Positions 12,128 through 24,688 of a DNA stretch of 64,000 bases are shown in pieces. Within the stretch, counting starts at the first letter, position 1; every line of letters starts with the position of its first letter. The DNA is from Malania oleifera (taxonomy: Eukaryota; Streptophyta; Magnoliopsida; Santalales; Ximeniaceae): NCBI RefSeq assembly GCF_029873635.1, contig NC_080425.1, positions 43,790,402-43,854,401 of the forward strand. Reading direction: 5' to 3'. The notes under the pieces were generated by a model, which had not been told where the DNA came from, ran no database searches, and saw only the letters and a list, made by a program, of their open reading frames with translations. Position numbers and translations under genes: made by a program.

Positions 12128-12300
12128 TCAAAACAGCCGCGTGGCAGATGACTGTCCATTTTGGGCAGTCATCTGTCCAGTTAAAACAAAGGGGAAGTAG
12201 GGTGTCAGTTGTCTATCCAAACACGCATAGACGTCTCAAAGTACATTGGCAGTCGACTATCCAGTTCTTGACAGTCGTTTATCAAGCTGTCAGCTTTGAG
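12128..12300. repeat. CAGTC(A/G)NCTGTCC palindrome array in LTR U3
   Basis: Units include GCAGATGACTGTCC, GGCAGTCATCTGTCCAG, GGCAGTCGACTATCCAG and GACAGTCGTTTATC. The symmetric core is CAGTCGACTG. Confidence 0.75.
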
Positions 12301-12970
12301 TACCCTTCAGTATTTTGATCACAACTTTTTTTCTATAACTCTAAATTTGACATTCTTGGTGTCAAATGAAATCTAAGATAAAATCCACACATTTTAAAAT
12401 AAATACTTTTTTATGGAGAAAAATGTACAACAATGCAGATGTAGAAAAATTGACAGCATTTGAGAAATCCTCTTTTTGGTGCTTTTTATTCCAAAACCGA
12501 TTCTATCATTTTTGAAACAATTTTTGACATTATAAAAATATTTTCCAAGTATGTTCAAAGGTATCTAGGTCTAATAAATTAACCTAAGAGTTTCATGCAT
12601 CCATATTGAAATTCTTTGAAGTACTTACATGAAATTTTCTAGACTCTTTCAAATTTTCAATCCTAGAATTCCTTGAGGTCTTTATGCTTGCTTCATCTTT
12701 CTTTGAGCTTTCCATGTTGATCACTTTGGATTTCATTCTTGAAGCTTTTTATTTAATATCAATGCTCTCATGATCTTCAAGTTTTAATCTTTAAATCCAT
12801 GCTTCAAGCTTGATATAATCATCCTTATCTGAGGTACAAGCTCTCATAAACTCTTTAACCTTGCATTCTTCATTTAGTCCTAAAAATACATCACTTAACA
12901 TAGCATGTTAATATCCACTTGTTTGTTAGCATAAAAATAGGATATTAAGCCTTGTAAGGCCAACACCTGC

Positions 12971-13734
12971 TATTTGAGTCATGGGTTGTTTATATACCCC
13001 ATATAGGGATAAAATTTTTATGTAGTTTATTATTTTGATTTGAGTGGAAAGAAGATAATAAATCCCATCCAAGAGGGCTTTATTTTGGTTGTAATGGGGT
13101 AAAGGTTTGGTCTAAAACAAGAAAGGATATAGCAGGCTCAAGAATGAATATCTGAGGTGGCTTGAATGGTCAAGGTTCACTTCTACTTCTACTCCTTCAG
13201 GACATTTATTTTGTTTATCTTCTCTTGCATTCTCTTTTCAACTTTTGGCCTATTCTCCATTCTTGATCATTTATTTTCTCAGCTTATTTATTTATTTATT
13301 TATTTTATTTCTTTCTTCTTCCCTTTTTTTTTCTTTTGAAACAAATTTGCCCCAATATGGGAGGGGTTTTGGAAAAAGATGTCCTAATGTTCGATGATCC
13401 TTGACCCAAGTTTCATAAAATAAGTTTCAGGCTCAGGAGGGTTTATGCAATGAGATATTTTGATGATAGGAAGCTCAAATGAATGCCTTTTATCATTATA
13501 ATTTCATCTTTTCCAATCAGAGTATAATCACAAAAAGTCGAGTTGCAGAATAAAAAAAAAGAAAAATAATTGCAATTAAGGACCATTGAAATAAAATATA
13601 TATTCAAGCTAAATGGTTAACAAGGGATAAAATTTTTATTAGGGTCAACGTAAAAGGAAGTAGCTAATAAGACATATTCATCCTTCATTGATTGTTATTT
13701 TACGTAGAATGTTTTATTCTAATCACAAGAATCT
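12971..13734 (-). mobile_element. Tat element 3' noncoding region
   Basis: Lies between the end of the pol remnant and the solo LTR. No gene is visible. It has T-rich runs (13290-13340) and a GCCCCAATATGGGAGGGG stretch near 13348. The LTR/3' UTR boundary could not be placed. Confidence 0.4.
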
Positions 13735-14760
13735 CATTCGTCGCATATAGATTTTTTTGATGATGCCTTAATTGATCAATTAATGAAATGTTTCCCCATC
13801 TGTGTCTGCTAAAATGACTACCCCCCCCCTAAAAAATACCTTTTTTATGACATATGGGCGCTTATAATTACGTGTGAATTTGCCCATAGGATCATTTTGG
13901 TTTACTGGGATTCTCTCCAGCCCCAAATAATATTCCTTAATGTGTCGATCACATACTTTCTTGATATACGCTTGGGTGATCCTCTGCTAATATAGTTGTC
14001 CATGGTATATGATTCACATCCTTTTTTCACCAATGAGGTTCAACTAGTCCATTCGACTCTGAATCCCCTTTTATTCAGAAATTTTAGCCTCTTTTAGAAT
14101 TCACAAAGACGGGATTTCCATCTCTAGTAGTAGTACTACGTCCATACCATATACTAGTGGATAAAGGGCAGTTCCAGTAGAGGTTCTGATATTGCTCCTG
14201 TATGCATGTAAAGCAAAAGGAAACATCTTATGCTAGTCTTGGTAAATGATTGTCATCTTTTGAAAAATCTTCTTAATGTATTACTGCACCATTAATCTCA
14301 GGTGATATGTGGTTGAATTAAGATGTTGAATTTTGAACTGCTTGCATAGGTCCTTTATAATTTTTATTCTTAAGATTGGTGGCATTGTCTGATATGCTAT
14401 GTTCAAGAAGCCCCTATCTATAGATGATCTACCTTTGAGTGAATCAGACCACCACCTTCCTAGTGATACTAGCATAAGATGTGACCTCCACCAACTTCAT
14501 GAAATAATCTACATCTATTATAATGAAACAGTGGCCATTCGTGGCTTTTGGCACAATTTGTCCGATAATGTCCATCTCTCACATCGAGAATGGCCATGGG
14601 GCAGTCATGACATGGAGATGAGTACGTGGAGCCATAATTTTATTGGCATACATTTGGTACTTGTAACATGTTCACTCAAATTCTACACAATCAAATTCCA
14701 TTGCCAACCAGTAATACCCTGCTCTAAGTATCCTTCTAGCTAGTATGTGGCTATGAGGAT
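13735..14760 (-). pseudogene. Integrase of Tat-lineage gypsy pol
   Basis: Minus strand. Around 14480-14560 a frame reads FIIIDVDYFMKLVEVTSYAS, the first aspartate block of the core. 14281-14475 reads KIIKDLCKQFKIQHLNSTTY, the later core block. 13840-14060 gives the C-terminal domain (KVCDRHIKEYYLGLERIPVN, FTRNYKRPYVIKKVF). The C-run at 13821-13829 is inside this frame as a Gly pair, not a polypurine tract. Stops and frameshifts are numerous. Confidence 0.75.
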
Positions 14761-15219
14761 GAGTTGAACATACCCCTCCATGTACCTCCTCTATGACTAT
14801 TGGGCTTCAGGCACATCTACACAATGAAGCAAGATCATATATGAACTTTTCTTTTATAGGACATTCACACTTAGAAAAATACCCTACGGCCAAGCACTAT
14901 ATAGTCCTCCTACCATTCCTCGAGACATAGGTAGGGTACTTTTGTTCTACCATATACTGCTTAATGTCTTAGTATCAGGGTTTCCCATCAATTTCCTTTT
15001 CAAAGGCAATAAAATATCCCAAATTCTTTGCTACATTTGCTCATAAGGGTTGAATCTCTCTTCTCTAAATAATTATATTATGAAGACTAGTGTAACTAGC
15101 GTATTAAGGAACTGATTGTTAGTGCGGGGAAATGTTTGAAGGTGATTGAATCAAATTTGTCTATCAATTGTTCTATGTACCTTTAAGAGGGTATCAGTTT
15201 CTAATCCTTAGTCTTCCTT

Positions 15220-15640
15220 TCTCCTTTAGGTTGACAAATGATAAGATTTGAGTCCTTAAGCACATCTACATCACTAATTCCTTTTTCCAATGCGGCTTGT
15301 AGCCCTACTATATATGCCTTCTATTCTGCCATATTATTCGTGCATAAGAAGTTAAACTTTATGGTGATTTGGATTTGGTCTTCATGGGGAGACACCAAAA
15401 TTGCCCTTATGCCATTCCCATAGATATTAATGATGCCATCAAAGTACATTCTCTAGTTACTGATCCCTTGTTCCATGGTCATCACATTCTCATTTGGGAA
15501 TTCTATGTCTGTGAATTCTCTATTCTTTAAAGAAAGGTATGCCAAGTAGTTAGAGATGGCTTGTCCATTTACTACTTCTGCCATTTTATGCTCAATGTCC
15601 TATTTAGATAGTAACATGCTCCGTCTGGCAACTCGACTAG
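15220..15640 (-). pseudogene. RNase H of Tat-lineage pol
   Basis: Minus strand around 15235-15335 reads KAYIVGLQAALEKGISDVDV followed by LKDSNLIICQ, preceded by MAE and a stop. This is the active-site region of a gypsy RNase H. It lies between reverse transcriptase and integrase as expected. Degenerate and not functional. Confidence 0.7.
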
Positions 15641-15879
15641 ATAATGTTGGTTTTTCAAAAATGCACTTAAGAGGGTCCATTTGGGATTTCAACCACGTGG
15701 TGTGGTAAAGCGTGTACTACCTTCATCGATGGGTTGCCCTTGTCTACATATGAGTAATTAGCTTATGCATAACTAATTTCTTGCTTCAATAGTAGATGGC
15801 TGATCCTTTCTTTGGGCTCACCATGTTGGCATAATACATACCCTATGGATTTCTTAAATGTTGTTAAGTATAGTATTAA

Positions 15880-16720
15880 AGGTATTCTTGGAACTAAGTG
15901 CATCAATATCAAGGGATTCTTCAGATACTGCTTTATTTTTTCAAAAGCCTCTTAGCACTTTCTATCCCATCTCCTTAGATTTTTATTTTTCAATAATCTG
16001 AATATGGGTTCACAAGTTGATGTGAACTAGAAAATGAATCATGTAATGTAATTCAGCCTTCCCAGGATCCCAAAAATTTTCTTTTGAGTGGTAGGCGGTT
16101 CCATCCGCTTAATGGCCTCAATCTTGGTTGGATCTACCTCTATTTCCTTCTGCCTAACCATGAATCCCAATAATTTTCCTAACTTAGCTTCGAAAGTACA
16201 CGTTGCTGGATTAAACCTTGACCTGTACTTTCTCAACCATTCGAATAGCTTCCTTAGAACCACAATATACTCTTACCCATCCCTTGACTTTGCTATCATG
16301 TTATCTACATATACTTCTAACTCCTTGTACATCATGTCATGAAACAGAGTGACCATAGCCCTTTAGTAAGTGGCCCCTGCATTCCTCAACTCGAACAGCA
16401 TAAACCTATAGTAGAAAGTGTTCCATTGTGTGATGAATGTTGTTTTCTATTTATCTTCTTTGCCCATCTTTATCTTATTATACTTTGAAAACCCATCCAT
16501 AAATAAAAACAACCCCTGCCTCGCCATATTGTCCACTAACATGTTGATGTGCGTAGTGGGAAATTGTAATTGGGGCTAACTCTATTGAGGTCTTTATAAT
16601 TGATGCACATCCGAACCTGTCCCTCCTCCTTGGGTATAGGGATGATGTTTGCTACCCATTTCAAGTAGTGAGAGATCCTGAATTATCCTCAACAAACTTT
16701 ATTTTAACCTCGTCCCTTAT
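15880..16720 (-). pseudogene. Reverse transcriptase of Tat-lineage pol
   Basis: 16039-16263 (74 aa) reads FEWLRKYRSRFNPATCTFEA, KLLGFMVRQKEIEVDPTKIE and FGILGRLNYIT, the palm-to-thumb transition. Just upstream, 16285-16312 reads VYVDNMIAKSRDG. The family has two aspartates after YV, and here the second (codon 16300-16302) is AAC, Asn, consistent with G-to-A decay. Loss of this metal-binding residue would abolish polymerisation. Confidence 0.8.
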
Positions 16721-17519
16721 TTTCATTTTCCATTTCGGTTTCATCCTTCTGAGCTTCTAATGCACACGTTTACATCCTGACTTAATGGGTCTTTGATGAA
16801 CCACTATGTATGAATCTAAAATTTGCATATCTTGATATGACCAGGCAAATGCATCCTTAAACTCATGGAGTAAGGAGATTAAGGCTTCCCTCAACTAGCT
16901 ATCTTTTGTAGTCCTAATTTTTAGTTCTTGTGGGGTGTCTTGGGTTCCCACATTTATTGTTTTCATAGTTTCTTCATGATGATGTGTCTCTGTATTCTTC
17001 TGCTTAATTAACCTTAGAAGTTTGACGAAAAATCCTACTTCTGCCTCACCCTCCATGGAATGAATCAATGCGGGGATTTTTGCAATTATTTCTATTTTGT
17101 TCCTTAGTTGGTTGTGTTTTTTGTGATGAGTTTATTTTTCCATTTACATAAGAAAAAATTAATAACAAAAAATTAACATGAATACAAGAAAAATGTGGAA
17201 GATCATTTATTTGAAATGAGGCATGCTTACAAAGAATAAATCCAACAGTCACACCCAAAGCCATTAGAGAAAACCATGGAAAAGGAAAATAAACTAGGAA
17301 AACCATTATAAATAAAAATGACCATTACTCAAACTTTTTCTTTTATTTTTTTTCACGCAAAGAGAACATTTTTTTCAATTTGGTGGGCGCTCATCCATAA
17401 GATGAATACCCCCCTAGGCGAAAATTTTCTCTTCAATGGCTTTGAACCGCAAGCTCTCATCAAACAAGACGACAACTCCTCCACCATTGACTCCTCCCCT
17501 AAGTACATGATATATTCTG
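16721..17519 (-). mobile_element. Tat element, degenerate gag-pro-pol junction region
   Basis: Continuation upstream of the reverse transcriptase. Short frames only. 17310-17519 reads on the minus strand as a gag-like, charge-rich stretch (EELSSCLMRACGS), low confidence. No protease motif could be placed. Confidence 0.4.
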
Positions 17520-17974
17520 TGTTGACTCTATGAGTCCAATCCTATTTTGATAATGACAAATCTCTTGGTATTTGATCTGTGCATTGAGATTGTGAACAAG
17601 AACAATATTTAGCATGCAAGGAAGGCTAGAAAGTCATAGAAGCCATTAAGATTAAAGTATATATAACTTGGCACAATCCATGCAACTAAAAGAGTAGAAG
17701 AATGAAGATGCAAGTGGCAAGTTCAAGATCTTCATGAGAATGGGTATTTAGAACTGAATGTATTTACATATTTCATATGATTTAATTTAAAGCTCAAAAT
17801 ATACCCTAGACTGACCCTAGGACTCATGTATCTCATGAAAATCTTTAGGAAATATTTATGGACTTAGAGACCTTTTTTAAAATCCCGAAAAATATTTTAT
17901 AAAAAAGCAAAGAAAGAGCGAAAAACAGATTTTTGAATCTAAAATGAAAAAACTAGAAAATGTACTATTTAGAA

Positions 17975-18300
17975 GACCGAAGTTATTACCCAGAAGTCTG
18001 AAGTCTATGCTTAGTCATCTGAAGATTCAACTTTAGAAGACTGGAGTGTAGGCTTAGTCGTCTGAAGAATTTCTTCAGAAGATCGAAGATTAAGTTCATT
18101 TGTATAAAGATTTATTCGAGAAATACAGAAACAGGTAGAAGCACATCAGAAGACTGAACCTTGACTTCAGTTGTCTGAACCTACAACTTTAGAAGTTTGA
18201 ACCCAAACTTCAGATGAATGACCCTGTGTCTAGTTCAATTTTTCAAAGCTTTAAGGAACTTCAGTCGTCTGAACCCTAATCCTCAGTCATCTGAACCTAC
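17975..18300. repeat. CAGTCGTCTGAA / AGAAGACTGAA array in LTR U3
   Basis: Units include TTAGTCATCTGAAG, AGAAGACTGGAG, TTAGTCGTCTGAAG, TCAGAAGATCGAAG, TCAGTTGTCTGAACC and TCAGTCGTCTGAACC, spaced about 25-40 bases, ending some 100 bases before the TATA box. Confidence 0.8.
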
Positions 18301-18398
18301 AGGAAGTTTAAAAAATTGATCTTTGGTGAGAGAACACGCGAGTTATTTTTTAATCAAGTTGATCCAATGGTCAAGACTTATCCTAAGGCCAAGGCTAC

Positions 18399-18407
18399 CT
18401 ATATAAT
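18399..18407 (+). promoter_or_regulatory. LTR TATA box
   Basis: CTATATAAT, downstream of the array, in the position seen in sister LTRs. Confidence 0.5.
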
Positions 18408-19677
18408 CAATCTCTAAACATAGTTCCCCAATTTGTGAAATAGAATTGAGAAACTTGAACATATTGCAACACGATTGCCTGCACTCCAACTTATACTCAT
18501 CAAGTTTGGGCAAATCATCTCAGCAAAATGAAGGGATTTCATTTACACATCTTGATAGCAAGCTTTGGTGATTGAGGTTTGGTAAACAAGGGATTGATTT
18601 GCATTTTTTAATATATAGATATCTTGAAGATTTTTCATATCTCATACTCATACATCTATTACTCTTATTGAACAAGAAAAATCTTTGTGTTGTTACATAT
18701 AAATTATTTGTGAAAGGATTTTCTAAACATCGAATATTTGGTGATCTTCAAGTTCTTATTTTCATTCAAAGACTCAATATTTTTTTATTGTGAAATCTAC
18801 CTGATTGAAAAGTATAAAGGTTCTCAATATACATTTGTAAGAAATATTGTTGTGACAAGTAGTGTTTAAATCTTTGCAATACTCAAAGTCTTTTATTTAT
18901 TCAAAGATTCAACTTCACAAATTATTGGATAGCAAGGACTTAGATCTTCATAATATTCAAGACCAATTTTTTAATATGATCACATTTGGTATTCTTGCAT
19001 CTAGTAAGTTGAACTAAAACCCTAAATTCTCCAAAGCACTTACTTATATAATTATTTTGGGAGATTTGATCAAAGGGAAAGTTTGTGAAGCATATCGTTC
19101 ATATAATGATTACATCATTACATACATATTGAGTTTCAAGTTTTATCATATGGATATGTGTTAGGTTTTCCATTGTACTCACTAGCTTCGTTAGAAGCAA
19201 TATTGAGTTGTTTTGCAGATTTGAAATTCTATATTGTAATCACGGTTCAAGTTGTGAACTAGGTGAGGAGGAAGTTGTGCCTCTTGTAAGCAGCAGATTT
19301 AGGGGAAGCTTCATCTTGGTTAAAGAAGCAGGGATTTAGTGGAATCCTTAAGTGGATTGCTCAAGGCGAGGACGTAAGTCAAGTTGGCTGAACCTCGTAA
19401 AAATTGTGTTTGCCTTCTCTCTTCCCTTACTCTTTTTAATTTCCGCAATGCATTTCATTACCTATCTCGCATGTGTGTATGTTGAATAACCCCACACGCA
19501 CTTGATAATTAATTAGGTAAAATCGAATTTATTGAGATAATAATTTGAAACAATTTCAAACCCCTGCAATTAATTTGTTAAATTTAGAAATAGGGATTAA
19601 GTGGTAAATAATCTTAAAGAAGTAAAATAAACCCAATTCACCCTCCCTCTTAGGATTACACCAGAGTTAACATTCTG

Positions 19678-19915
19678 GCTTAGGAAAATTGTACTAGAGG
19701 TGAGGAAAAATAAGAGAGGGTTCATTTGGTCATGTTTCTTCTAGTTTGTCCCACCACCTTTTTTTGTGTACCCTGGTTATGTAGACCATATGCTCCTTTC
19801 CTAATCGATACCATAGTTTGAATGTCTCCCTATATCCTTGTAGCACTATCGATTCGGTTGTCCCTTGCAACTTCTTGCATGGGCCTTCCCCTACTCAATA
19901 GTTCTAAAGTAACAT
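19678..19915 (-). mobile_element. Tat element, coding-like remnant
   Basis: The minus strand gives a degenerate peptide (GRPMQEVARDNRIDSATRI) that looks like gag linker, with no recognisable domain. It is the continuation of Tat sequence after the solo LTR. Confidence 0.3.
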
Positions 19916-20900
19916 ATGTCGAACATTAAAACCTGATTGTTAATCAAGGATTTTCAAAGTCCTCAATTAAGAGTTAAGTCAATCATCGCATTAAAACTCG
20001 ATTGACAATAAGAGGTTTTATAAATCTTCAATAAGGATTGACTCAGTCAAAGCATTAAAGCCCTAATTGTCAATTAGGGATTTTCCAAGTCTTCGAAGAG
20101 TTAACTCAATCAAAGCATTAGAACCTAATTATCAATTAGGATTTTTTTTAAAAGTCTTCAATTAAGAGTGGACTTAGTTAGGGCATTAAAACCTGATTGA
20201 CAATCAGAGATTTTGTAGATCTTCAATTAATAAGTTGACTCAATCAGACCATCAAAACCTTGATTGCTAATTAAGAGAAAAAAAAAATACTTTAATGGCT
20301 GATTGACTTAAAGTCTCTAGTAAAATGGATGTCAATAAGGAGATTTCCAACCTTGTCAGCATTGAAATCTCTAATTTTAATCATGTGATTGGGGCCATAA
20401 TTACCATTAATTCAAAATTCAATCAATAATCCCATCTACCTAATCTAGTCCTAGATTGAAATAAGATATATTGATATTAACTTTCTCGAAGTCCTAATTT
20501 TCAAAGGAAAGGGTCGCCCTTGATTTTACTTAAGGCAATAAACATTTATCAAAGAGAGTTGACATTTTCGAAAAAAGGAAAGTTTCCATTTTGAGGAAAG
20601 ATGCTTGACAAAGAAGGTAGGTTTTTGAAAACTTACTAGACTCATCACCGGCATTAGAATGGTTAGTTTACTACCTTACCTACACACTTTTGTACTCCTG
20701 AACCCTTGTTTTCTTTATCATAGACCTTTTAGGGTTTTTTTTCCCTTTGTTTTCCCCATACAAAAAAATAATACAAGTTGTGGATTTGAACTTTTAATCT
20801 TTTATTATTATTATTATTTTTGAGTATATTCCACACTTGATTTAACTATCTTGTTTGAGCGATCGCCATGCCTAACTTTCCCATCTATTGGCACGCCCTT
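19916..20900. repeat. Dispersed repeat Z with a ~65-bp tandem array
   Basis: 19924-20290 carries about six imperfect copies of a 60-68 bp unit starting GCATTAAAACCTGATTG and containing TCTTCAATTAAGAGTTGACTC. Blocks 20290-20540 and 20660-20900 follow. The array and both blocks are reverse-complement homologues of 50050-50290, 50540-50708 and 53164-53690. Block 20540-20660 instead matches 53695-53830 in direct orientation. It interrupts Tat gag-like sequence. No gene. Confidence 0.7.
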
Positions 20901-21208
20901 AGACAAGAATCCAGTGTTGATAGGGATCCTCATCCTTTAAGTGGGCTTCAAAGTTTGCTCTTAGATCAATCCACGTCCAACCCACTATCTTCCCCTTTTT
21001 GATGGTGGAGTTGGATACAAATTAAGCTTTACACTTAAGTATATTAGATACTACTCTTACCCCTATCTACTTTAGGTTGTGAATATATATACTTGGCTCT
21101 AATGAGGTTAAGGTACTCCTAGAAAATTAACATATTCTTTTATAAAGGGGCACCAAATCGACTACCTCAAGGATAAAACAACGATAAGCAGGGTCCTACT
21201 AATGGATA
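20890..21208 (-). pseudogene. Tat gag remnant, distal piece
   Basis: Minus strand reading right to left gives DPAYRCF and VDLVP near 21150-21200 and WIDLRANFEAHLKDEDPYQH near 20910-20970, with stops between. This is gag-like and continues the frame that begins at 29165, broken by the 21214-28902 insertion. Confidence 0.55.
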
Positions 21209-21213
21209 AAAGC

Positions 21214-23416
21214 TGAAAACTAAGATGTAGTCCCAAGAGGGGGGTGAATTGGGTTTTAAAATTTCTTTTAATTCTCTTCAAGAATCCTTAACCTCTTTTA
21301 AATCTTTTTAAATGAATTCTTGTTTTCTTATTGTTTTATCAAATGCACAATAAAAATTTAAAACAAAATTCAATCCACAACCACAACACAAGTACTTAAA
21401 CAATTAAGTAACCAATCAACCTTTCAATCAACCACACTATTCAAACCAATCAATCATAAAACATTCAATCAAGATATATGTTGCAACTTAATGGAAATTC
21501 TCAACTTTTTCAACTTGTATTTAGCCTTGTTGTTAATGCAATCCCTTTGATAATGAGTTAGCTTTCTCAAAATAATTTTCAACAAAACATTCACACTCTT
21601 CCTAAAATTCAGAATTCAAATAAACTCTTAGTTAATTTATCTTTGGGATGTTAACCAAGTAACATACTCCCGTATGGTTTTCGCAAAGTATGGTTTAACC
21701 AACGTACTCCCTTTCGGTTTCCGCAACCCAAATCAAAACTAGACTTTAAGTTTATCTGATTTCCAAATATACGTAGTATATATGATTTAGGAATTTAAAT
21801 CATCCACGCAATTTATATGTGCTGAAACTAAAGAGTAAAGGAAAGAGAGAGTGAGACTGGGACTTTTACGAGGTTTGGCTTATACCCAGCCTATGTCCTC
21901 GCCTTTGGCAAACCACCAAAGGATTACTAAAATTAGTTCCTTTGCCGGGTAGAACAACACCGTTTACACACTCCTTCGGTAGGCTAAAGTCCACCTCTCC
22001 AAACGATGTACCCTCATTCGGTCACTCCTTTAAATAGGTTAGAGCCCACCTCTCTAAGCAATATCCTCATGCTTAGTCACTCCTTCAATTAGGCTAGAGC
22101 CCGCATCTCTAAGCAATATCCCCTTGCTTAGCCAATGATCCAAACAATCCTTGGAATCGTCAATCTACAAGAAAAACAAAAACAATTTATGTGTACAAGA
22201 AACACTCTCTAAAAAGAGCAGGTTAGTATAAGTTCATCACTATATACTTCAATGTAAAATATTAATATGAAATAGAATGAAGCTCAAGTGTAGAATTCAC
22301 CAATATCCTTCTTAGATAAGGATTAGCGGTAGGAATTCAGAGGAGGAAGGATAAGCACTTCAAAATATCTCAGCAAAAGAGATTTGCAATGAGTGGGCAA
22401 GAGAACTTTGTAAGAACAAGAGTGCTTTCAACTTCTCAGTTAGATTTTTCAATTCTTGGTTAGTTTTGATTTGGAAAACCATGTATTTATAGGCATTCAA
22501 GAGTTTTTTTTTTTTGTTGCCCAAGTTTACTTGGAGTATTTCCCAAGTTTTTAGAAAATTTGGAGCACAAGCAACTGATATTTAAAAATCAAAACTTTTA
22601 AAAAATTTGCCTATTAACAGTGTTCAGATGACTGAACCTTCGAGTTTAGTCTTCTGAAGTTCCTTAGCCTTTGAAAAATTTGAATTGGATATAGGGTCAG
22701 ATGACCAAGGTCAAGGGTCAGACGACTGAGGTGTTGAGTTCAGACGACTGAAGTTAGACTTCAGTCTTATGAGGTGCTTCTACCAGTTTCTATCTTTCAC
22801 CAAAAATTCTTCAGACAACTGAACTTATTCTTCAGATGACTGAACTTAAAGTTCAGTTTTATGAAGTTGCCACTTCAGGCTTCTGAGCACAAACTTCAAT
22901 CTACTAAACAGTTTGTTTTCTGATTTTTCATTTCCAATTCAAAATATGGTTTTCTCTTTTTATTTATACTTTTATAAAACATTTTCCGAGGTTTTTAAAA
23001 TAGGTATCTAAGTCCATATAATCCCCTAAAGAGCTTCAAAATATTTCAAACGATATTTAAACATTAAAGTACTTACATAAAGACTCCTAAGACTTTTCAC
23101 ATTCTAGATACTTGAGTCTTCATGCTTTGTCTTTCTTTGAGCTCTCTCACTTTGCTTTTCTTTGGCTCTTTTGACTTCTAACTTTTCTTTGGCTTTCAAC
23201 AATTCATCCATGTCCTCATTTTCTTCAAGCTTTAAAATATCATCTTTAAATCCATACTTTGACTCTTTTAAACTTCATTTGATCCTTGAGAGTACTTTGA
23301 CCTTGCGTTCTCATATATAAGCCCTGAAATAACATCACTCACACAAATATGTTAAGTTCCACTTGTTTGTTAGCATCAAAACAAGATAACAAGATTTTAA
23401 CCTTGTAAGGCCAACA
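21214..23416 (-). repeat. 3' LTR of the gag-only copia element
   Basis: 2203 bp. Plus left end TGAAAACTAAGATGTAGTCC, right end CTTGTAAGGCCAACA. TATA box at 22481-22493 (minus ATAAATA), palindrome array 22625-22915, U5 conserved block near 21880-21905. Confidence 0.9.
22625..22915. repeat. CAGACGACTGAA array in 3' LTR
   Basis: Units include CAGATGACTGAACC, GTCAGACGACTGAGG, TTCAGACGACTGAAG, TTCAGACAACTGAAC, TTCAGATGACTGAAC and TTCAGTTTTATGAAG. It lacks a unit present in the 5' LTR and has one that the 5' LTR lacks. Confidence 0.85.
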
Positions 23417-23431
23417 GTCTCCCCCTTTTTG
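23417..23431 (-). other. Polypurine tract of the gag-only copia element
   Basis: Minus AAAAAGGGGGAGAC, immediately before the LTR start TGTTGGCC, the expected plus-strand primer position. Confidence 0.8.
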
Positions 23432-23621
23432 ATGATGACAAACAAGGAGCAAAAATTTGAGTAAGCCTTAAAAAGGCTCCCTCTTTCAATAAGCACCATC
23501 TTAACAATTTTTTTTCAATCTTGAGGTCATTTTCAAAAATATTTTCACGTATCATGCTCATATATCAAAATCACATTATTCAATATCCATATCAATCAAC
23601 ATCAAGTAATTATACTCCTTT

Positions 23622-23657
<36 letters not shown>

Positions 23658-24688
23658 TACTCATAAATTTTTAATATCTTGCTTAATTTTTGCTGCCCAA
23701 AACTTCTCCCCCTTTCGACATTAATAAAAAAGAGTAAGACTTTAAGTGCTAAGGCTATGAGCGCAACCATAAAGAGTATAGTACTTTAAACTTCAGCAAG
23801 CATAATAATTCATGATACCAATTATTTATTCCATGATTCCAATTTAATAATTAGGGAAGAAACATAATACAAGTAATAAGTCATAATACTCCCCCTGAAT
23901 TTAATATATTTAGATTTGATACCAATTATGCTTTTAAGTTTATTATCCATGCTTCATATATTGATTCATATCCTGTATGTTCTCATGAACACAATCATCA
24001 AATACCAATATCATGTTATCATCAATATCATAACATGCTCATGAGTTCATTATGCTTATCATTCTTAAATATCAATTTGTGATACCAATTGAGCCTTTTA
24101 AATTGTGATACCAATTAAAATTTTTAAAATATGATACCAAAAATACTTTATAGATACCAAAGCTAATATCACATCATGCATAGTTCATGGATATCAAAAA
24201 TATCATTCATAGCTCATGTATATCAATATAAAGAGCAGCACAAGACAAATTTATCCACTTGATTCATTATTAGCATGCATAGTCAAAAATTAATTTTATA
24301 TCAATATTCAAGCTCATGCTCAATAATCTCATGCTCAAACTCCATACTTCTTATATCAAGATTTAGCTTCATAATCATGCTCAAGTTTGCAATATAATGA
24401 GTCATACATTATTAATATGAGTCAAGTCATGATCATACATATAGTATATAGCAAATTAGCACAACATGTAGTTCATTTTCATTTGCTTTGTCATATTGCT
24501 CAAGTTCTCTTCAAGTATCTCTCATTCTTAAAATGTTTCTTATCAAAATATTCATGTAATATGCTTGTATGATTTTTGCTTTCATATGAATTTTCTTTCC
24601 AAATTTTAAAACTCTCTATTTTAAGCTTGTATGATTCGTCCTATGATTTTGGCCAACAATGTTATTTATTTGTCTCATACAAGGCTTT
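23432..24688 (-). mobile_element. AT-rich noncoding internal region of the copia element
   Basis: No gene. Repetitive AT-rich sequence with recurring ATCATGCTCA and GATACCAAT words and a (TA)n run at 23624-23655. It occupies the place where pol would lie. Confidence 0.6.

Larger units (their letters stand above)
10642..12965 (-). mobile_element. Solo LTR, Maximus/SIRE type (family B)
   Basis: 2324 bp. Plus left end TGAAATTAGGAATAGC with the hallmark GAGGGGGGGGGGTGAATTGG (minus: CCAATTCACCCCC). The right end CTTGTAAGGCCAACA gives a minus-strand start of TGTTGGCCTTACAAG. Flanks are CCTAC (10637-10641) and CCTGC (12966-12970), a 5-bp duplication with one transition. A U5 block resembling AGGCGAGGACGTAGGC is at about 11420-11460. 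It interrupts the Tat 3' region. Confidence 0.85.
17520..19672 (+). mobile_element. Solo LTR, Maximus/SIRE type (family B, plus)
   Basis: 2153 bp. Starts TGTTGACTCTATGAGTCC and ends CACCAGAGTTAACA after CCCAATTCACCCTCCCTC. It is flanked by a perfect 5-bp duplication TTCTG (17515-17519 and 19673-19677). Contains an array (17975-18300), a TATA box (18399-18407) and the U5 block CAAGGCGAGGACGTAAG (about 19362). It interrupts the Tat element. Confidence 0.9.

Noticed and set aside
13821..13829. Run of C as the polypurine tract of the Tat element
   Set aside because: It lies inside the integrase C-terminal frame (after KKVF) and encodes glycines, so it is coding, not a plus-strand primer.
14399..14743. 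Plus-strand frame of 114 aa
   Set aside because: It is the opposite strand of the Tat integrase core, which has recognisable motifs on the minus strand.
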